Shown here piece by piece: positions 26,064 to 35,129 of a stretch of 64,000 bases of DNA (position 1 is its first letter; every line of letters starts with the position of its first letter). Made by a program: the position numbers and the translations under genes. The notes beneath the pieces were generated by a model. The model saw only the letters and a list, made by a program, of their open reading frames with translations. It made no database searches and was not told the origin of the DNA. The DNA is from Anaerolineae bacterium (GTDB lineage: Bacteria; Chloroflexota; Anaerolineae; Aggregatilineales; Ch27), in NCBI GenBank assembly GCA_013178165.1, contig JABLXG010000032.1:1-64000 (forward strand), read 5' to 3'.

Positions 26064-26088
26064 AAAAAGTGGGAAGCCCCCACTTTTT
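26064..26088 (+). promoter_or_regulatory. Terminator-like hairpin in the nusA leader (candidate attenuator)
   Basis: A perfect 10-bp stem (aaaaagtggg / cccacttttt) closes the loop aagcc and ends in five Ts, like an intrinsic terminator. It lies about 16-41 bases downstream of the predicted start and 87 bases before the nusA ATG, so transcription of the operon must pass it. Similar terminator-bearing leaders are known ahead of rimP-nusA operons in other bacteria. No rimP is present here. A second weaker hairpin (26133-26158, gcttg / caagc around cccc-atgt-gggg) precedes the ribosome-binding site. Confidence 0.55.
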
Positions 26089-26174
26089 GTGTTATATGCG
26101 GTTACAGATCACGACCGTCTAACCAGTAGAGCGCTTGGCCTCCCCATGTGGGGCAAGCCGGAGTAGAGAGCAGG

Positions 26175-28154
26175 ATGAAAAACGAGTTTGTCCTGGCAAT
26201 TAACGAGATCGTTGATGAGCGGGCGCTGCCGCGCGAGATCATCTTGGAAGCGCTGCGTTCCGCGCTGGTCACAGCATACCGGCGCGATGTCAGTGTAGGC
26301 GGCCAGAATGTGGACGCCGAGATTGATATGACGAACGGCAGGGTCGTCATCCTGGTGGAAAAAGAGGTGGTGCAGTCGGTACAGGACCCGCGCACTGAGA
26401 TCACCCTGGAAGCGGCCAGAGAGATCAACCCGAACGTCACCATTGGCGATACGATCATGGTGCCGTTCGAGGATACCACCCGCAAGTTTGGTCGTATCGC
26501 GGCGCAGACCGCCAAACAGATCATCCTGCAGAAGATTCGTGAAGCGGAACGCAAGACGCTCTATGAGGAATATATTGAACGGCAGGGCGATCTGATCTCC
26601 GGCACGGTGCAGAGTGTGACGCCACAGGGCCTGACTGTCAGCCTGGGGCGCGCCGAGGCATTGCTGCCACGCGCGCACATGATCCCCAAAGAGACTTACA
26701 AGCCTCATGACAAGGTGCGGGCCATTCTGTTGGAAGTCAAGCCGGGCAATCGCGGGCCGCAGATCATCCTCAGCCGCAGCCATCGCAACATGCTGCGCCG
26801 CCTGCTGGAGTACGAAGTGCCGGAAATCTTCAACGGCCAGGTGGAGATCAAGAATATCGCCCGTGAGGCCGGTTATCGTTCCAAAGTCGCTGTTGCGGCG
26901 CTGCAGGAAGGCGTCGATCCGGTAGGCGCTTGCGTGGGGATGCGCGGCATCCGCATCCAGAACATCGTGCGGGAGCTGAGCGAAGAAAAGATCGACGTGA
27001 TTGAATGGAGTCCGGACCCGGCGACCTTCATCACCAAAGCGCTCAGCCCGGCGCGGGTAGCAGGCGTTTTCCTGGACGAATATGCGGACAGTGGCAGCCG
27101 CGGCGGGATGGGCACGGCCACGGTGATTGTGCCGGATGATCAGCTTTCGCTAGCGATCGGACGCGAGGGCCAGAATGCTCGCCTGGCCGCCAAGCTAACC
27201 GGCTGGCGCATTGACATCAAGAGTGTGACCGAGTCTGTGACCTCGGCGCTTCAGAACACGGAGTCGCCGGCGCTGGCAGCGTTCAACCGCGAACATGCCG
27301 ATCTGCTGGCCGAAGTGCGACGGATCATGGAAAAGCGAGAGGCTAACCGCCCGGTGATGCCGGAGGAATTCCAGACTCTGGCCCAGTACGCTCGCCAGGT
27401 TGAGAGCGTGCTGCTCAACGAGCGCCGTGCAGTGAACAAGCGTCATCAAGACCATCTGCAGGCCGTGCGGGCCACGCTGCCGGAAGGCGCGTTCCAGGTG
27501 CCAGTTACAGACCTGGATATTCCGGCCCCGCTGGTGCGGGCGCTGGCTACGCGGTTTGAGACGGCCGGTGAAGTGATGCTGTATCTGATTGTCGACGAGG
27601 ATCGCGTTCGTAAGGCACTGAAGCGCGCTCAGGAAGACGATGAGGACGCGCTGGCAGTGGTCAAGCGCGCGCTGGACAGGCTGGTTATCCCTGCGCCGGT
27701 TGCTGAGCCTGAGGTGACGGCTGAAGTTGCGGAAGCAGCGACGGAGGCGGAAACTACGCTGGTTGAGCCAGTTGAAGTTGAGGCGCCAGCTGCTGAGCCA
27801 GCGATGGCTGAAGCTGCGGGGGAAGAGGAAGTATTGCCGGCCATTCTCGAACCGGAACTGGAAGAAGAGACTCCGGTGGAGGCGCGCCCGGTAGTAGCGC
27901 CGAAGCCTGTGGTCGACCTGGAGCCGGAGTTCGAGCCGGTTGCCCCGTATGTGCCGCGGCGACCTGTCTTTGAGCCGGAAGAGGAAGAGGAACTCCCGCG
28001 CTTCCAGCCAGCCGGTAAGAAGAGCAAGAAGGGTAAGGGCGCCAAGCGCGAGCTGATCTTCGATGAAGAGACCGGCAAGATGGTGGCGCGGCGCAAGCGC
28101 AAGGGCAGCCGCCGGCGCTCGTCCTTCTTTGATGACTTTGAGGACGAAATCTAG
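26175..28154 (+). CDS. nusA: Transcription termination/antitermination factor NusA with a long acidic-basic C-terminal extension
   Basis: A 659-residue RNA polymerase-binding factor. The N-terminal domain (1-130) starts [20 protein letters not shown]. The S1 domain is at about 136-202 ([20 protein letters not shown]). KH1 and KH2 span about 203-350, with [19 protein letters not shown] and [19 protein letters not shown]. Beyond the usual core there is a helical region (about 360-510), then a Glu/Val/Pro-rich acidic stretch (about 515-620) and a Lys/Arg-rich end ([13 protein letters not shown]...[12 protein letters not shown]). This extension is unusual. The start at 26175 has a gagagcagg ribosome-binding region; upstream in-frame ATG 26148 falls in the second leader hairpin. 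First gene of the translation operon. Confidence 0.96.
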   Translation: MKNEFVLAINEIVDERALPREIILEALRSALVTAYRRDVSVGGQNVDAEIDMTNGRVVILVEKEVVQSVQDPRTEITLEAAREINPNVTIGDTIMVPFEDTTRKFGRIAAQTAKQIILQKIREAERKTLYEEYIERQGDLISGTVQSVTPQGLTVSLGRAEALLPRAHMIPKETYKPHDKVRAILLEVKPGNRGPQIILSRSHRNMLRRLLEYEVPEIFNGQVEIKNIAREAGYRSKVAVAALQEGVDPVGACVGMRGIRIQNIVRELSEEKIDVIEWSPDPATFITKALSPARVAGVFLDEYADSGSRGGMGTATVIVPDDQLSLAIGREGQNARLAAKLTGWRIDIKSVTESVTSALQNTESPALAAFNREHADLLAEVRRIMEKREANRPVMPEEFQTLAQYARQVESVLLNERRAVNKRHQDHLQAVRATLPEGAFQVPVTDLDIPAPLVRALATRFETAGEVMLYLIVDEDRVRKALKRAQEDDEDALAVVKRALDRLVIPAPVAEPEVTAEVAEAATEAETTLVEPVEVEAPAAEPAMAEAAGEEEVLPAILEPELEEETPVEARPVVAPKPVVDLEPEFEPVAPYVPRRPVFEPEEEEELPRFQPAGKKSKKGKGAKRELIFDEETGKMVARRKRKGSRRRSSFFDDFEDEI

Positions 28155-28169
28155 CGGCAGGGTATCATC

Positions 28170-28493
28170 ATGGCGCGGCAGGAGCCAAACCGTAAGCAGC
28201 GGGGGCCTGGCCGCCCCCGCCACATCCCCCAGCGCACCTGTGTGGTGTGCCGGCGTACGCTGGACAAACGCGCTCTGGTGCGGATTGTCCGTACGCCTGA
28301 CGAAGGAGTGATCGTGGACCCGACGGGCAAGCGGGCCGGGCGTGGTGCTTACCTGTGCCATGAGGATCAGTGCTGGGAACAGGCATTCAAGACGCATGTG
28401 CTGGATCGCGCCCTGCGTGCCGAATTGACAGACACTGATCGGGCGCGGTTGCGTGAACAGCGCCCGTGCCCGGCCAGCAACGGAAATACATGA
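28170..28493 (+). CDS. ylxR: YlxR family RNA-binding protein (DUF448)
   Basis: A 107-residue small basic protein with the family signature RTCVVCRRTLDKRALVRIVR, then VDPTGKRAGRGAYLC. YlxR proteins are encoded between nusA and infB in many bacteria. They are nucleic-acid-binding; links to RNase P and transcription control have been reported for homologues. It starts 15 bases after the nusA stop. An extension of about 15 residues precedes the conserved domain. The classical neighbour, an L7Ae-like protein gene, is missing between this gene and infB. Confidence 0.92.
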   Translation: MARQEPNRKQRGPGRPRHIPQRTCVVCRRTLDKRALVRIVRTPDEGVIVDPTGKRAGRGAYLCHEDQCWEQAFKTHVLDRALRAELTDTDRARLREQRPCPASNGNT

Positions 28494-28605
28494 ATCCTGG
28501 GAATGGATGTTGGCGTGTCTACAGCGAGGCACAAGAGAATGCCTATGTGAACGGGTCGCTGTAAGCCAGCCATCTATTGCCTGAGCAGTAGGCATGGAGG
28601 TGCTT

Positions 28606-30387
28606 ATGGCTAAAGAGAAACAAATCTTCGAAATCCCCGAGTATCTGAGCGTGCGCGATCTGGCTGAACTGATCGGAGCCAGCCCGATCGATGTGATGAA
28701 ACTGCTCATCAGCAACGGGATCATGGCCTCGATTAACCAGCAGATTGACTACGATACGGCGGCGATTGTGGTCGAGGAAATGGGGCATGAGGCTCGTCCC
28801 GTTACCCCCGTCGCCAAAGAAGTTGAGCAGGCCGAACTGCCCAAGTGGCGGCACTTCTACGATAATCAATCTCCGGAAAGTCTGAGGCCTCGCCCGCCAG
28901 TCGTGACCATCCTGGGCCATGTGGACCATGGCAAGACATCGTTGCTGGATGTGATCCGGCAGTCTCATGTTCAGGAAAACGAAGCGGGCGGCATTACCCA
29001 GCATATTGGCGCGTATCAGGTCGAACATAACGGGCGGAAGATCACCTTCCTGGATACCCCCGGCCATGAGGCTTTCACGGCGATGCGTGCTCGTGGCGCT
29101 CAGGGAGCTGACATTGCCGTCCTGGTAGTCGCCGCCGATGATGGCGTTATGCCCACGACGAAGGAAGCGCTGGCCCATGTGCAGGCGGCCCATGTCCCGG
29201 TCGTGGTGGCTCTCAACAAGATCGACCGCCCTAACGCCAACCCGGAGCGAGTCAAGCGTCAGCTGGCAGATATTGGCCTGGTCCCTGATGAATGGGGTGG
29301 GAACGTGCTGGTGGTGCCGGTTTCCGCCAAGGAAAAGATCGGCCTGGAGGATCTGCTGGAAGCCATCCTGCTCGTAGCGGACGAAACGGAAATTGTCGCT
29401 GATCCGACCGCACCGGCGGCGGGAACCGTGCTGGAAGGCAGGCTGGATCGCAGCCGCGGGCCGGTGGCGACCCTGCTGGTGCAGAACGGTACGCTCAAGC
29501 AGGGCGATATCGTTGTCGCCGGGATGAGCTATGGGCGTATCCGCGCCATGTTTGATGAGTATGGCGCGCCGGTCAAGCAGGCCGAACCTTCCCAGCCGGT
29601 CACGGTTACCGGTCTGAGCGAAGCGCCCGAACCGGGCGATACCTTCACCGTGGTCGCCAAGGAGAAAGAAGCACGCGCTATTGTGGCGGAGCGCAAGCAG
29701 AAGGCCGAAGCTGCTTCGCGGCGCGGCCCGCAGACCCTCTCCCTGGATGAGATTTTTGCCCAGTTCCAGGCCGGGGATGTCAAGGAACTGAACCTGATTG
29801 TCAAGGTTGACGTAGCCGGTTCGCTGGAGCCGATCGTCAACTCGCTTGAGGACCTGAATGTCAGCGATATCGGTGTGCATATTCTGCATGCTGAAGTGGG
29901 CAACATCACCGAAAGCGACATCATGCTGGCGATTGCCTCCGGCGCAATTGTCCTGGGCTTTAACGTGCGCGTTGACCCGGCGGCGCAGGCGCTGGCGGAA
30001 AGCAACGGCATCGACATTCGCACCTACGATGTGATCTACAAGATGATCGAGGATGTGGAACTGGCGCTGAAAGGCATGCTGGAGCCGGTGTATGAGGATG
30101 TAGTCATCGGCACGGCGGAGGTGCGCGCTGTGTTCAAAGTGCCGCGCAGCGGGAAGGTCGCCGGCTGCTATATCCGTGAGGGCGAGGCCCGGCGCAATGC
30201 TCAGGCTCGCGTCAAGCGTAAGGGCCAAATCATTTACGAAAATGGCACGGTTAGCTCGCTGCGGCGCTTCGACGAAGATGTTCGGGAAGTTCGGGCTGGC
30301 TTTGAATGCGGTGTTGGCCTTTCCGGCTTTGATGCCTTTCAGGAAGGGGATGTGATCGAGTTCACCGTTCGCCAGCGAGTGAACTGA
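28606..30387 (+). CDS. infB: Translation initiation factor IF-2
   Basis: A 593-residue GTPase that brings initiator tRNA to the 30S subunit. There is only about a 100-residue N-terminal part, with one IF2N-like domain ([27 protein letters not shown]), so this is a short form. G motifs: GHVDHGKTS near residue 103 (G1), DTPGHEAF (G3), NKID (G4) and SAK (G5). Domains II-IV follow, with the C-terminal tRNA-binding domain ending in [13 protein letters not shown]. The start was set at 28606 because GGAGGT (28596-28601) lies directly upstream; the ATG at 28594 overlaps that site. It is 112 bases after ylxR and 11 bases before rbfA. Confidence 0.97.
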   Translation: MAKEKQIFEIPEYLSVRDLAELIGASPIDVMKLLISNGIMASINQQIDYDTAAIVVEEMGHEARPVTPVAKEVEQAELPKWRHFYDNQSPESLRPRPPVVTILGHVDHGKTSLLDVIRQSHVQENEAGGITQHIGAYQVEHNGRKITFLDTPGHEAFTAMRARGAQGADIAVLVVAADDGVMPTTKEALAHVQAAHVPVVVALNKIDRPNANPERVKRQLADIGLVPDEWGGNVLVVPVSAKEKIGLEDLLEAILLVADETEIVADPTAPAAGTVLEGRLDRSRGPVATLLVQNGTLKQGDIVVAGMSYGRIRAMFDEYGAPVKQAEPSQPVTVTGLSEAPEPGDTFTVVAKEKEARAIVAERKQKAEAASRRGPQTLSLDEIFAQFQAGDVKELNLIVKVDVAGSLEPIVNSLEDLNVSDIGVHILHAEVGNITESDIMLAIASGAIVLGFNVRVDPAAQALAESNGIDIRTYDVIYKMIEDVELALKGMLEPVYEDVVIGTAEVRAVFKVPRSGKVAGCYIREGEARRNAQARVKRKGQIIYENGTVSSLRRFDEDVREVRAGFECGVGLSGFDAFQEGDVIEFTVRQRVN

Positions 30388-30398
30388 GGCAAGCAGCT

Positions 30399-30809
30399 AT
30401 GTCAGTCAAGCAGAAGCGCATGGAGGATCGCATCCGCGACATCCTGAGCGGATTGCTGCAGCTTGAAGTCCGCGATGCCCGGTTGAAGAACGTCACGGTC
30501 ACGCGGGTGATGCTGGATCGCGAACTGCAGATGGCCGATGTCTATGTCAACGCCATGGGTGAGGAATCCCGCCGCCAGGAAGTCATGGCCGGTCTTGACC
30601 GGGCCAAGGGCTTCCTGCGGCGGGAGCTGGCTGCCCGCGTACGTCTGCGGACCGCGCCCGATCTGCAGTTTCACTGGGACCTGAACCTGGAGCACGGGGA
30701 GCGGATCAACCGCTTGCTGGATGGCCTGGAAATTCCGCCGGGAGATGTCCCCGTCGCCGATGACGATCTCGACCTTGAGGATCTCCTAGATGATGATGGA
30801 ATGGGATAA
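30399..30809 (+). CDS. rbfA: Ribosome-binding factor A
   Basis: A 136-residue KH-fold protein for 30S maturation. Recognisable segments: RMEDRIRDILSGLLQLEVRDARL, VTVTRVMLDRELQMADVYVNAMG, and LRRELAARVRLRTAPDLQFHWD. An acidic Asp/Glu-rich tail of about 20 residues follows the domain. The last 20 bases overlap the start of the nrnA-like gene, implying translational coupling. Confidence 0.96.
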   Translation: MSVKQKRMEDRIRDILSGLLQLEVRDARLKNVTVTRVMLDRELQMADVYVNAMGEESRRQEVMAGLDRAKGFLRRELAARVRLRTAPDLQFHWDLNLEHGERINRLLDGLEIPPGDVPVADDDLDLEDLLDDDGMG

Positions 30810-31773
30810 AGCGGCGGCGCTGCTGAGCCAGGCGCAGTATATCGTGATCGTCACCCATGTTGGGCCGGATGGCGACGCGATCGGGTCGCTGCTGGGGCTG
30901 ATGTGGGCATTGCGCCGGCTGGGCAAGCGGGTTGTCCCGGCGGTTGACGAGGGGGTCCCGCCGGAATTCACTTTCCTGCCGGGGGCGGAGGAGGTGCGTG
31001 CTGCCCTTGGTGATGTACAGCCCGATCTGGTCATTGCCGTGGATTGTGGCGATCCTGGCCGGATGGGTAAGGCTGGCGAGGCGGCGCGGGCAGCGGGCGC
31101 GCCGCTGATCAATCTCGATCACCACATTACCAATACCCGCTTTGGAGACGCGAACCTGGTCGATCCGGCAACGGTGGCTTCCGCCGAAGGTGTGCTGGAC
31201 TGGCTGGATCGGCTGGGAGTTGCGCCGGACCGGCAGATCGCCACCTGTCTGCTGACCGGTATTGTGACTGACACCCTGTGCTTCCGCACGGATAACGTCA
31301 GCGCGGCGGTGTTTGGTAAGGCCCAGCGCCTGATCGAAGCAGGCGCCCCCTACAGCGAAATCACCCAGCGCACAGTGATGCGCATGTCGTTTGAGGCGCT
31401 TGGCCTGTGGGCGGCAGTGTTACCCCGTATGCGCCTTGAGGAGGAGGGCATCCTGTGGGTGGCCATTGACCGGCCGACCCGCCAGGCGCTCAACTACAAT
31501 GATGCACGGGATGGTGGGCTGGTCAGCCTGCTGATCTCGGCAGATCGGGCCAGGATCGCCGCTGTCTTCCGTGAGAAGGATGACGGAAAAGTTGAGATCG
31601 GGTTCCGGGCTGTGCCTGGCTATGATGTCGCTACGGTCGCTGCCCGGCTGGGCGGCGGCGGGCATGCCCTGGCTGCCGGTTGCACGATTGACGGACCGCT
31701 GGAGGAAGCGGTGGCGCGGACGCTGGCGCTGTTGCGGGAGGCCGCTCGTGAAGGAGCGCCGGTTGTCCCCTGA
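30790..31773 (+). CDS. nrnA: DHH/DHHA1 phosphoesterase, NrnA-like oligoribonuclease/pAp phosphatase
   Basis: A 327-residue two-domain protein. The DHH domain carries THVGPDGDAIGSLLGL, VDCGDPGRMG and NLDHHITN, which bind the two Mn ions. The DHHA1 domain ends with the GGGGHALAAG substrate-binding loop. NrnA degrades short RNAs and dephosphorylates pAp in Bacillus and relatives. Placement between rbfA and truB is common for this gene. Two ATGs in a row start it (30790 and 30793). It overlaps rbfA by 20 bases and truB by 26 bases. Confidence 0.92.
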   Translation: MMMEWDKAAALLSQAQYIVIVTHVGPDGDAIGSLLGLMWALRRLGKRVVPAVDEGVPPEFTFLPGAEEVRAALGDVQPDLVIAVDCGDPGRMGKAGEAARAAGAPLINLDHHITNTRFGDANLVDPATVASAEGVLDWLDRLGVAPDRQIATCLLTGIVTDTLCFRTDNVSAAVFGKAQRLIEAGAPYSEITQRTVMRMSFEALGLWAAVLPRMRLEEEGILWVAIDRPTRQALNYNDARDGGLVSLLISADRARIAAVFREKDDGKVEIGFRAVPGYDVATVAARLGGGGHALAAGCTIDGPLEEAVARTLALLREAAREGAPVVP

Positions 31774-32656
31774 GCGTGTTTCGGGTTTGCTCAACATCCA
31801 TAAGCCGGTTGGCCCGACCAGCCATGATGTGGTGGCGCGCATCCGCCGCCTGACGCGCATCAGGCAGGTGGGGCATGCCGGCACCCTCGATCCGCTGGCT
31901 GAAGGCGTGCTGATCATCTGCCTGGGGCAGGCTACGCGCCTGAGTGAGTACGCCATGCGCTCGCCCAAGCAGTACCTTGCCCGCGTGCGGCTGGGGGTCA
32001 GCACCGACACCTACGACCGCGAAGGGCGGATTGTTGAGGAGCGCCCCCTGGGCGATCTGAGTGCTCATTGCATCGCTGAGGCGCTGGAGCAGTTCCAGGG
32101 CGAGATTCTACAGATACCGCCGATGTATAGCGCCATCCAGCAGGAAGGCCAGCGGCTGTACGATCTGGCCCGGCAGGGCCGGGAAGTCCCGCGCCAGCCG
32201 CGCCGGGTGACCATCAGCGCCATCCGGCTGGTTGCGTGGATGCCACCGGAAGTGACGCTGGAGGTTACCTGCTCCCCGGGGACGTATATCCGCAGCCTAG
32301 CCCACGATCTGGGTGTTGCGCTGGGGGTAGGGGGGCATCTGGCCGGGCTTGTCCGGCTGGCCAGTGGCAGCTTTCACCTTGCGGAAGCAATCCCGTTGGC
32401 AGCATTTGAGGAAGCTGTTGACGCCGGAATCTGGCAGCAGTACCTGTTGCCACCGGAACGAGCGCTGGCCGGTCTGCCGATCGTGCAACTGACGGCAGAC
32501 GAAGCCCGGCGGATTCAGCACGGCGGCGCTATTCCGGCCCCGCCGGAGGCAGCGGGTGAAGCCGGCGCTCGCGGACCGGCGGGGGAACTGCTGGCGATCT
32601 TGAGGGCGATGGAAGGCCGCTGGCAGCCTGTAAAGGTCTTCCCGCCTGGGGGCTGA
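31748..32656 (+). CDS. truB: tRNA pseudouridine-55 synthase
   Basis: A 302-residue enzyme that isomerises U55 in the T-loop of tRNAs. Catalytic motif HAGTLDPLAEGVL contains the nucleophile Asp. Other family segments are LLNIHKPVGPTSHDVV, IQQEGQRLYDLARQG and CSPGTYIRSLAHDLG. Two non-ATG starts are plausible: GTG at 31748 with GGGAGG 6 bases upstream, or TTG at 31763 with AAGGAG (31751-31756) 6 bases upstream. Both overlap the nrnA end. The reading frame lacks a nearby ATG. Confidence 0.95.
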   Translation: MKERRLSPERVSGLLNIHKPVGPTSHDVVARIRRLTRIRQVGHAGTLDPLAEGVLIICLGQATRLSEYAMRSPKQYLARVRLGVSTDTYDREGRIVEERPLGDLSAHCIAEALEQFQGEILQIPPMYSAIQQEGQRLYDLARQGREVPRQPRRVTISAIRLVAWMPPEVTLEVTCSPGTYIRSLAHDLGVALGVGGHLAGLVRLASGSFHLAEAIPLAAFEEAVDAGIWQQYLLPPERALAGLPIVQLTADEARRIQHGGAIPAPPEAAGEAGARGPAGELLAILRAMEGRWQPVKVFPPGG

Positions 32657-32730
32657 TCGGGTTGTAGTATCGTGCCCCGAACGATGAGTGGATCGAGGGC
32701 TTTGCTTTCGATGGGCGGAGGAGCGGGCGC

Positions 32731-33678
32731 GTGAGCGGGCATATCTACTCGCTGAAGGATATTAACCTGACGACGCCGTCGATTGTCACTATTGGCGTGT
32801 TTGATGGTGTACATCTGGGCCATCAGCGGCTGGTCCGGCAGTTGGTACAGGAGGCGCGGGAAAGCAATCGAACCAGCGTTGTGCTGACCTTCTTCCCACA
32901 TCCGGATGTAGTCCTTAGGGGGGTAACCGGCCGCTACTACCTGACCAGCCCGGAAGTCAGGGCCAGGCTGTTGCTGGATATGGGGGTTGACCTGGTTATC
33001 ACCCATGCTTTCAACCGGGAGATCAGCCAGATTCGCGCCGCCGATTTTGTGGAGCAATTGTGTGCGCACCTCAAGATGGCGGTGCTATGGGTGGGGCCTG
33101 ACTTTGCCCTGGGGTACAGGCGCGAGGGCAATGTGCCGTTCCTGCGGGCGCAGGGGGCGGTGCGCGGCTTTACTGTCGAGACCGTGGAACTGCGCCTGAC
33201 CACCGGCGGAAGTGTGATCAGCAGTTCCAGCATCCGCGAGGCGCTGGCCGCCGGGCATGTTGAGCAGGCGGCAGCCTGGCTGGGTCGCCCCTATCGCATC
33301 GCCGGTGAGGTGGTCGTCGGCGATCGTCGCGGTCGTACCATCGGTTTTCCTACCGCTAATCTGCGCGTGTGGGAGGAGCAACTGCTGCCCGCCAATGGCG
33401 TCTATGCTGGCTGGGCTTACTGGCGCGGCGAACGGCTGATGGCGGTGGCTAACCTCGGCATCCAGCCAACCTTTGATGGGGCGCAGATGAAGGTCGAAGC
33501 TCACCTGCTGGACTTTGACCGGGACATTTACGGGGAGACGCTGGAACTCGCGTTTGTCCGGCGGCTCCGTGCTGAGCAGCGCTTCAACAGCGTGGCCGAC
33601 CTGGTTGAACAGATTCAACACGACGTCGTCAGCGGGCGGGCGATCCTGGAACCGCTCATGGCGCAGGAACAGCGCTAG
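32731..33678 (+). CDS. ribF: Bifunctional riboflavin kinase/FAD synthetase
   Basis: A 315-residue enzyme making FMN and then FAD. The N-terminal adenylyltransferase domain has GVFDGVHLGHQRLV and VGPDFALGYRREGN, then ISSSSIREALAAG. The C-terminal kinase domain has GEVVVGDRRGRTIGFPTANL and GVYAGWA. It starts with GTG, 7 bases after a strong GGAGGAG (32717-32723). It is the last gene of the translation operon; ribF following truB is a common order. Confidence 0.96.
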   Translation: MSGHIYSLKDINLTTPSIVTIGVFDGVHLGHQRLVRQLVQEARESNRTSVVLTFFPHPDVVLRGVTGRYYLTSPEVRARLLLDMGVDLVITHAFNREISQIRAADFVEQLCAHLKMAVLWVGPDFALGYRREGNVPFLRAQGAVRGFTVETVELRLTTGGSVISSSSIREALAAGHVEQAAAWLGRPYRIAGEVVVGDRRGRTIGFPTANLRVWEEQLLPANGVYAGWAYWRGERLMAVANLGIQPTFDGAQMKVEAHLLDFDRDIYGETLELAFVRRLRAEQRFNSVADLVEQIQHDVVSGRAILEPLMAQEQR

Positions 33679-33775
33679 GCTGCAGCAGATGGCGTCCGGG
33701 TCACCGCTGGCGTTCACGAGGCAGCGCCGATCTTGGCCCAGCCCAGTACGGATGCCGGAAAAGGCGATCTTCAGT

Positions 33776-34981
33776 TCAGGAAACACCGGTCAGGCGGTAG
33801 AGTGTTTGCCGCAATTCAGCGCGGACGGCTAGCGCTTCCTCGACCGGGGTCTTGAGACGGTCATGGAATGCCGTCTCCAACGCTGTGGTATGGTCAACCA
33901 TGGTCTGAGCCGGGGCGATCAGGTTAGCGCTGATCGGATTGACGACTTCAGCAACCAGGCCCTTGTCGCTGTCGACGCTGATCCATTGCCGCAGTGGGGT
34001 GATCAGCATCGTGTTGATGCTCCCCACCAGCTCCGGGATGTGTGTCAGGATCAGGCCGATAGCTTCCAGCCCGGCGCGGATATTCTGCCCCACGCCAAAA
34101 GGCAGGATATCCAGCACCTGGCCGATGAAATCCCCGATCTGCTGGGCAACAGGCTTGACCGGTTCCACCAGCCCGCTCAACGTATCTTCAAATGCCTGCA
34201 GGGTGGCAGCCAGCTGGTTGATCTGCGTTTCCAGCCATAGCAGGCCCTCAGCGATAACTGGCGCCTGCAGCTCGATTCCAGCCAGCAGGCCCGCCGCCTG
34301 ATTCACACCCGCCTGCAGTAAGCCGCGCGCAGTCCCGAGGGCGAGCAGAGCCAGGTTGAGGGGCGTGAGGCCGGCCATCACCCGGTCGTCCAGCTCTGCC
34401 GCTTCCATCTGCTGGTACAGGGTGATGACCTGCTGCAAGTAGGCGATATCATTGGTGCGCGCCTGCAGATCGGCGGCAAGGGCGGCATTGTCGGCGCGTG
34501 TGGTCTCCAGATCAACGAGGGCTGTTTCCAGTTCTGCGCGGCTGGACTCCAGATCGGTGCGGAGCGTCTCAAGCTGGGCGCGCAACCCGATCCGTTCTGA
34601 GCGCAGGGCGGCCAACTCCGCCTGGAGGCTGCCAGGGTCGGTGTCCGCTTGCGGTGCAGTAAGTGTTCCCGTGATGGCGTCGCCGTGCAACACAGCGGTC
34701 GGAATCGCCGGTTTGGCTGCTCCCGATGGATTCCCGGCCAGTAGCAAGGCTGCGCCGCCGGTAGCGGTGATCACGCCACCTGCCAGAAACCATAGCAGGA
34801 ATGCACGTCTGCTCAGTTTTTCGGGCGCGACTGTCGCTTCATCAACAAACTCGAAGCCGCCACCGGAAGCAACCAGAGCATCTAGCTCGGCCAGGGACTG
34901 ATCATCGAGGTGTTGCAGTTGCCGGTACAGACGGTCAAGTATGGCGGCCCGTGTGCGTGAGGAAGGGGAAATGGTGGTCAT
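33776..34981 (-). CDS. Single-pass membrane protein with long coiled coil, function unknown
   Basis: A 401-residue protein I do not recognise. Residues 1-50 are cytoplasmic and helical (LYRQLQHLDDQSLAELDALV). A membrane helix at about 52-76 (FLLWFLAGGVITATGGAALLLAG) follows a basic SRR. Residues about 117-195 have strong heptad character rich in Leu, Glu, Arg and Ala: LRSERIGLRAQLETLRTDLE and so on. The rest is amphipathic helix, with LEAIGLILTHIPELVGSIN and a possible helical bundle. The start ATG at 34981 was chosen because upstream codons lack hydrophobic or conserved character. It is convergent with ribF and upstream of nothing on its strand; the era gene on the same strand ends 148 bases away. 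Confidence 0.72.
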   Translation of the reverse strand: MTTISPSSRTRAAILDRLYRQLQHLDDQSLAELDALVASGGGFEFVDEATVAPEKLSRRAFLLWFLAGGVITATGGAALLLAGNPSGAAKPAIPTAVLHGDAITGTLTAPQADTDPGSLQAELAALRSERIGLRAQLETLRTDLESSRAELETALVDLETTRADNAALAADLQARTNDIAYLQQVITLYQQMEAAELDDRVMAGLTPLNLALLALGTARGLLQAGVNQAAGLLAGIELQAPVIAEGLLWLETQINQLAATLQAFEDTLSGLVEPVKPVAQQIGDFIGQVLDILPFGVGQNIRAGLEAIGLILTHIPELVGSINTMLITPLRQWISVDSDKGLVAEVVNPISANLIAPAQTMVDHTTALETAFHDRLKTPVEEALAVRAELRQTLYRLTGVS

Positions 34982-35129
34982 GGCGGTGTTGTACGCTACC
35001 TCGCCAGAATGATGGTATCGGACATTAAGCGCGGGGATGGAGACGGCAGTGCTACACATGCATACGTACAGATGTTCGAGGTGTTGCGCCGATGAACCTC
35101 CCGTGTTTGCCTGAGGAAGCCGGGCGCCT

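Noticed and set aside
24770-26122. A 450-codon frame starting inside proS and running through the IS
   Set aside because: The start lies in the proS stop region and outside the IS; its first residues are not transposase. The real start is ATG 24846 in another frame, joined by a frameshift.
33679-33775. Possible terminator between the convergent ribF and coiled-coil genes
   Set aside because: No stem with a U-tract was found in this 97-base gap on either strand.
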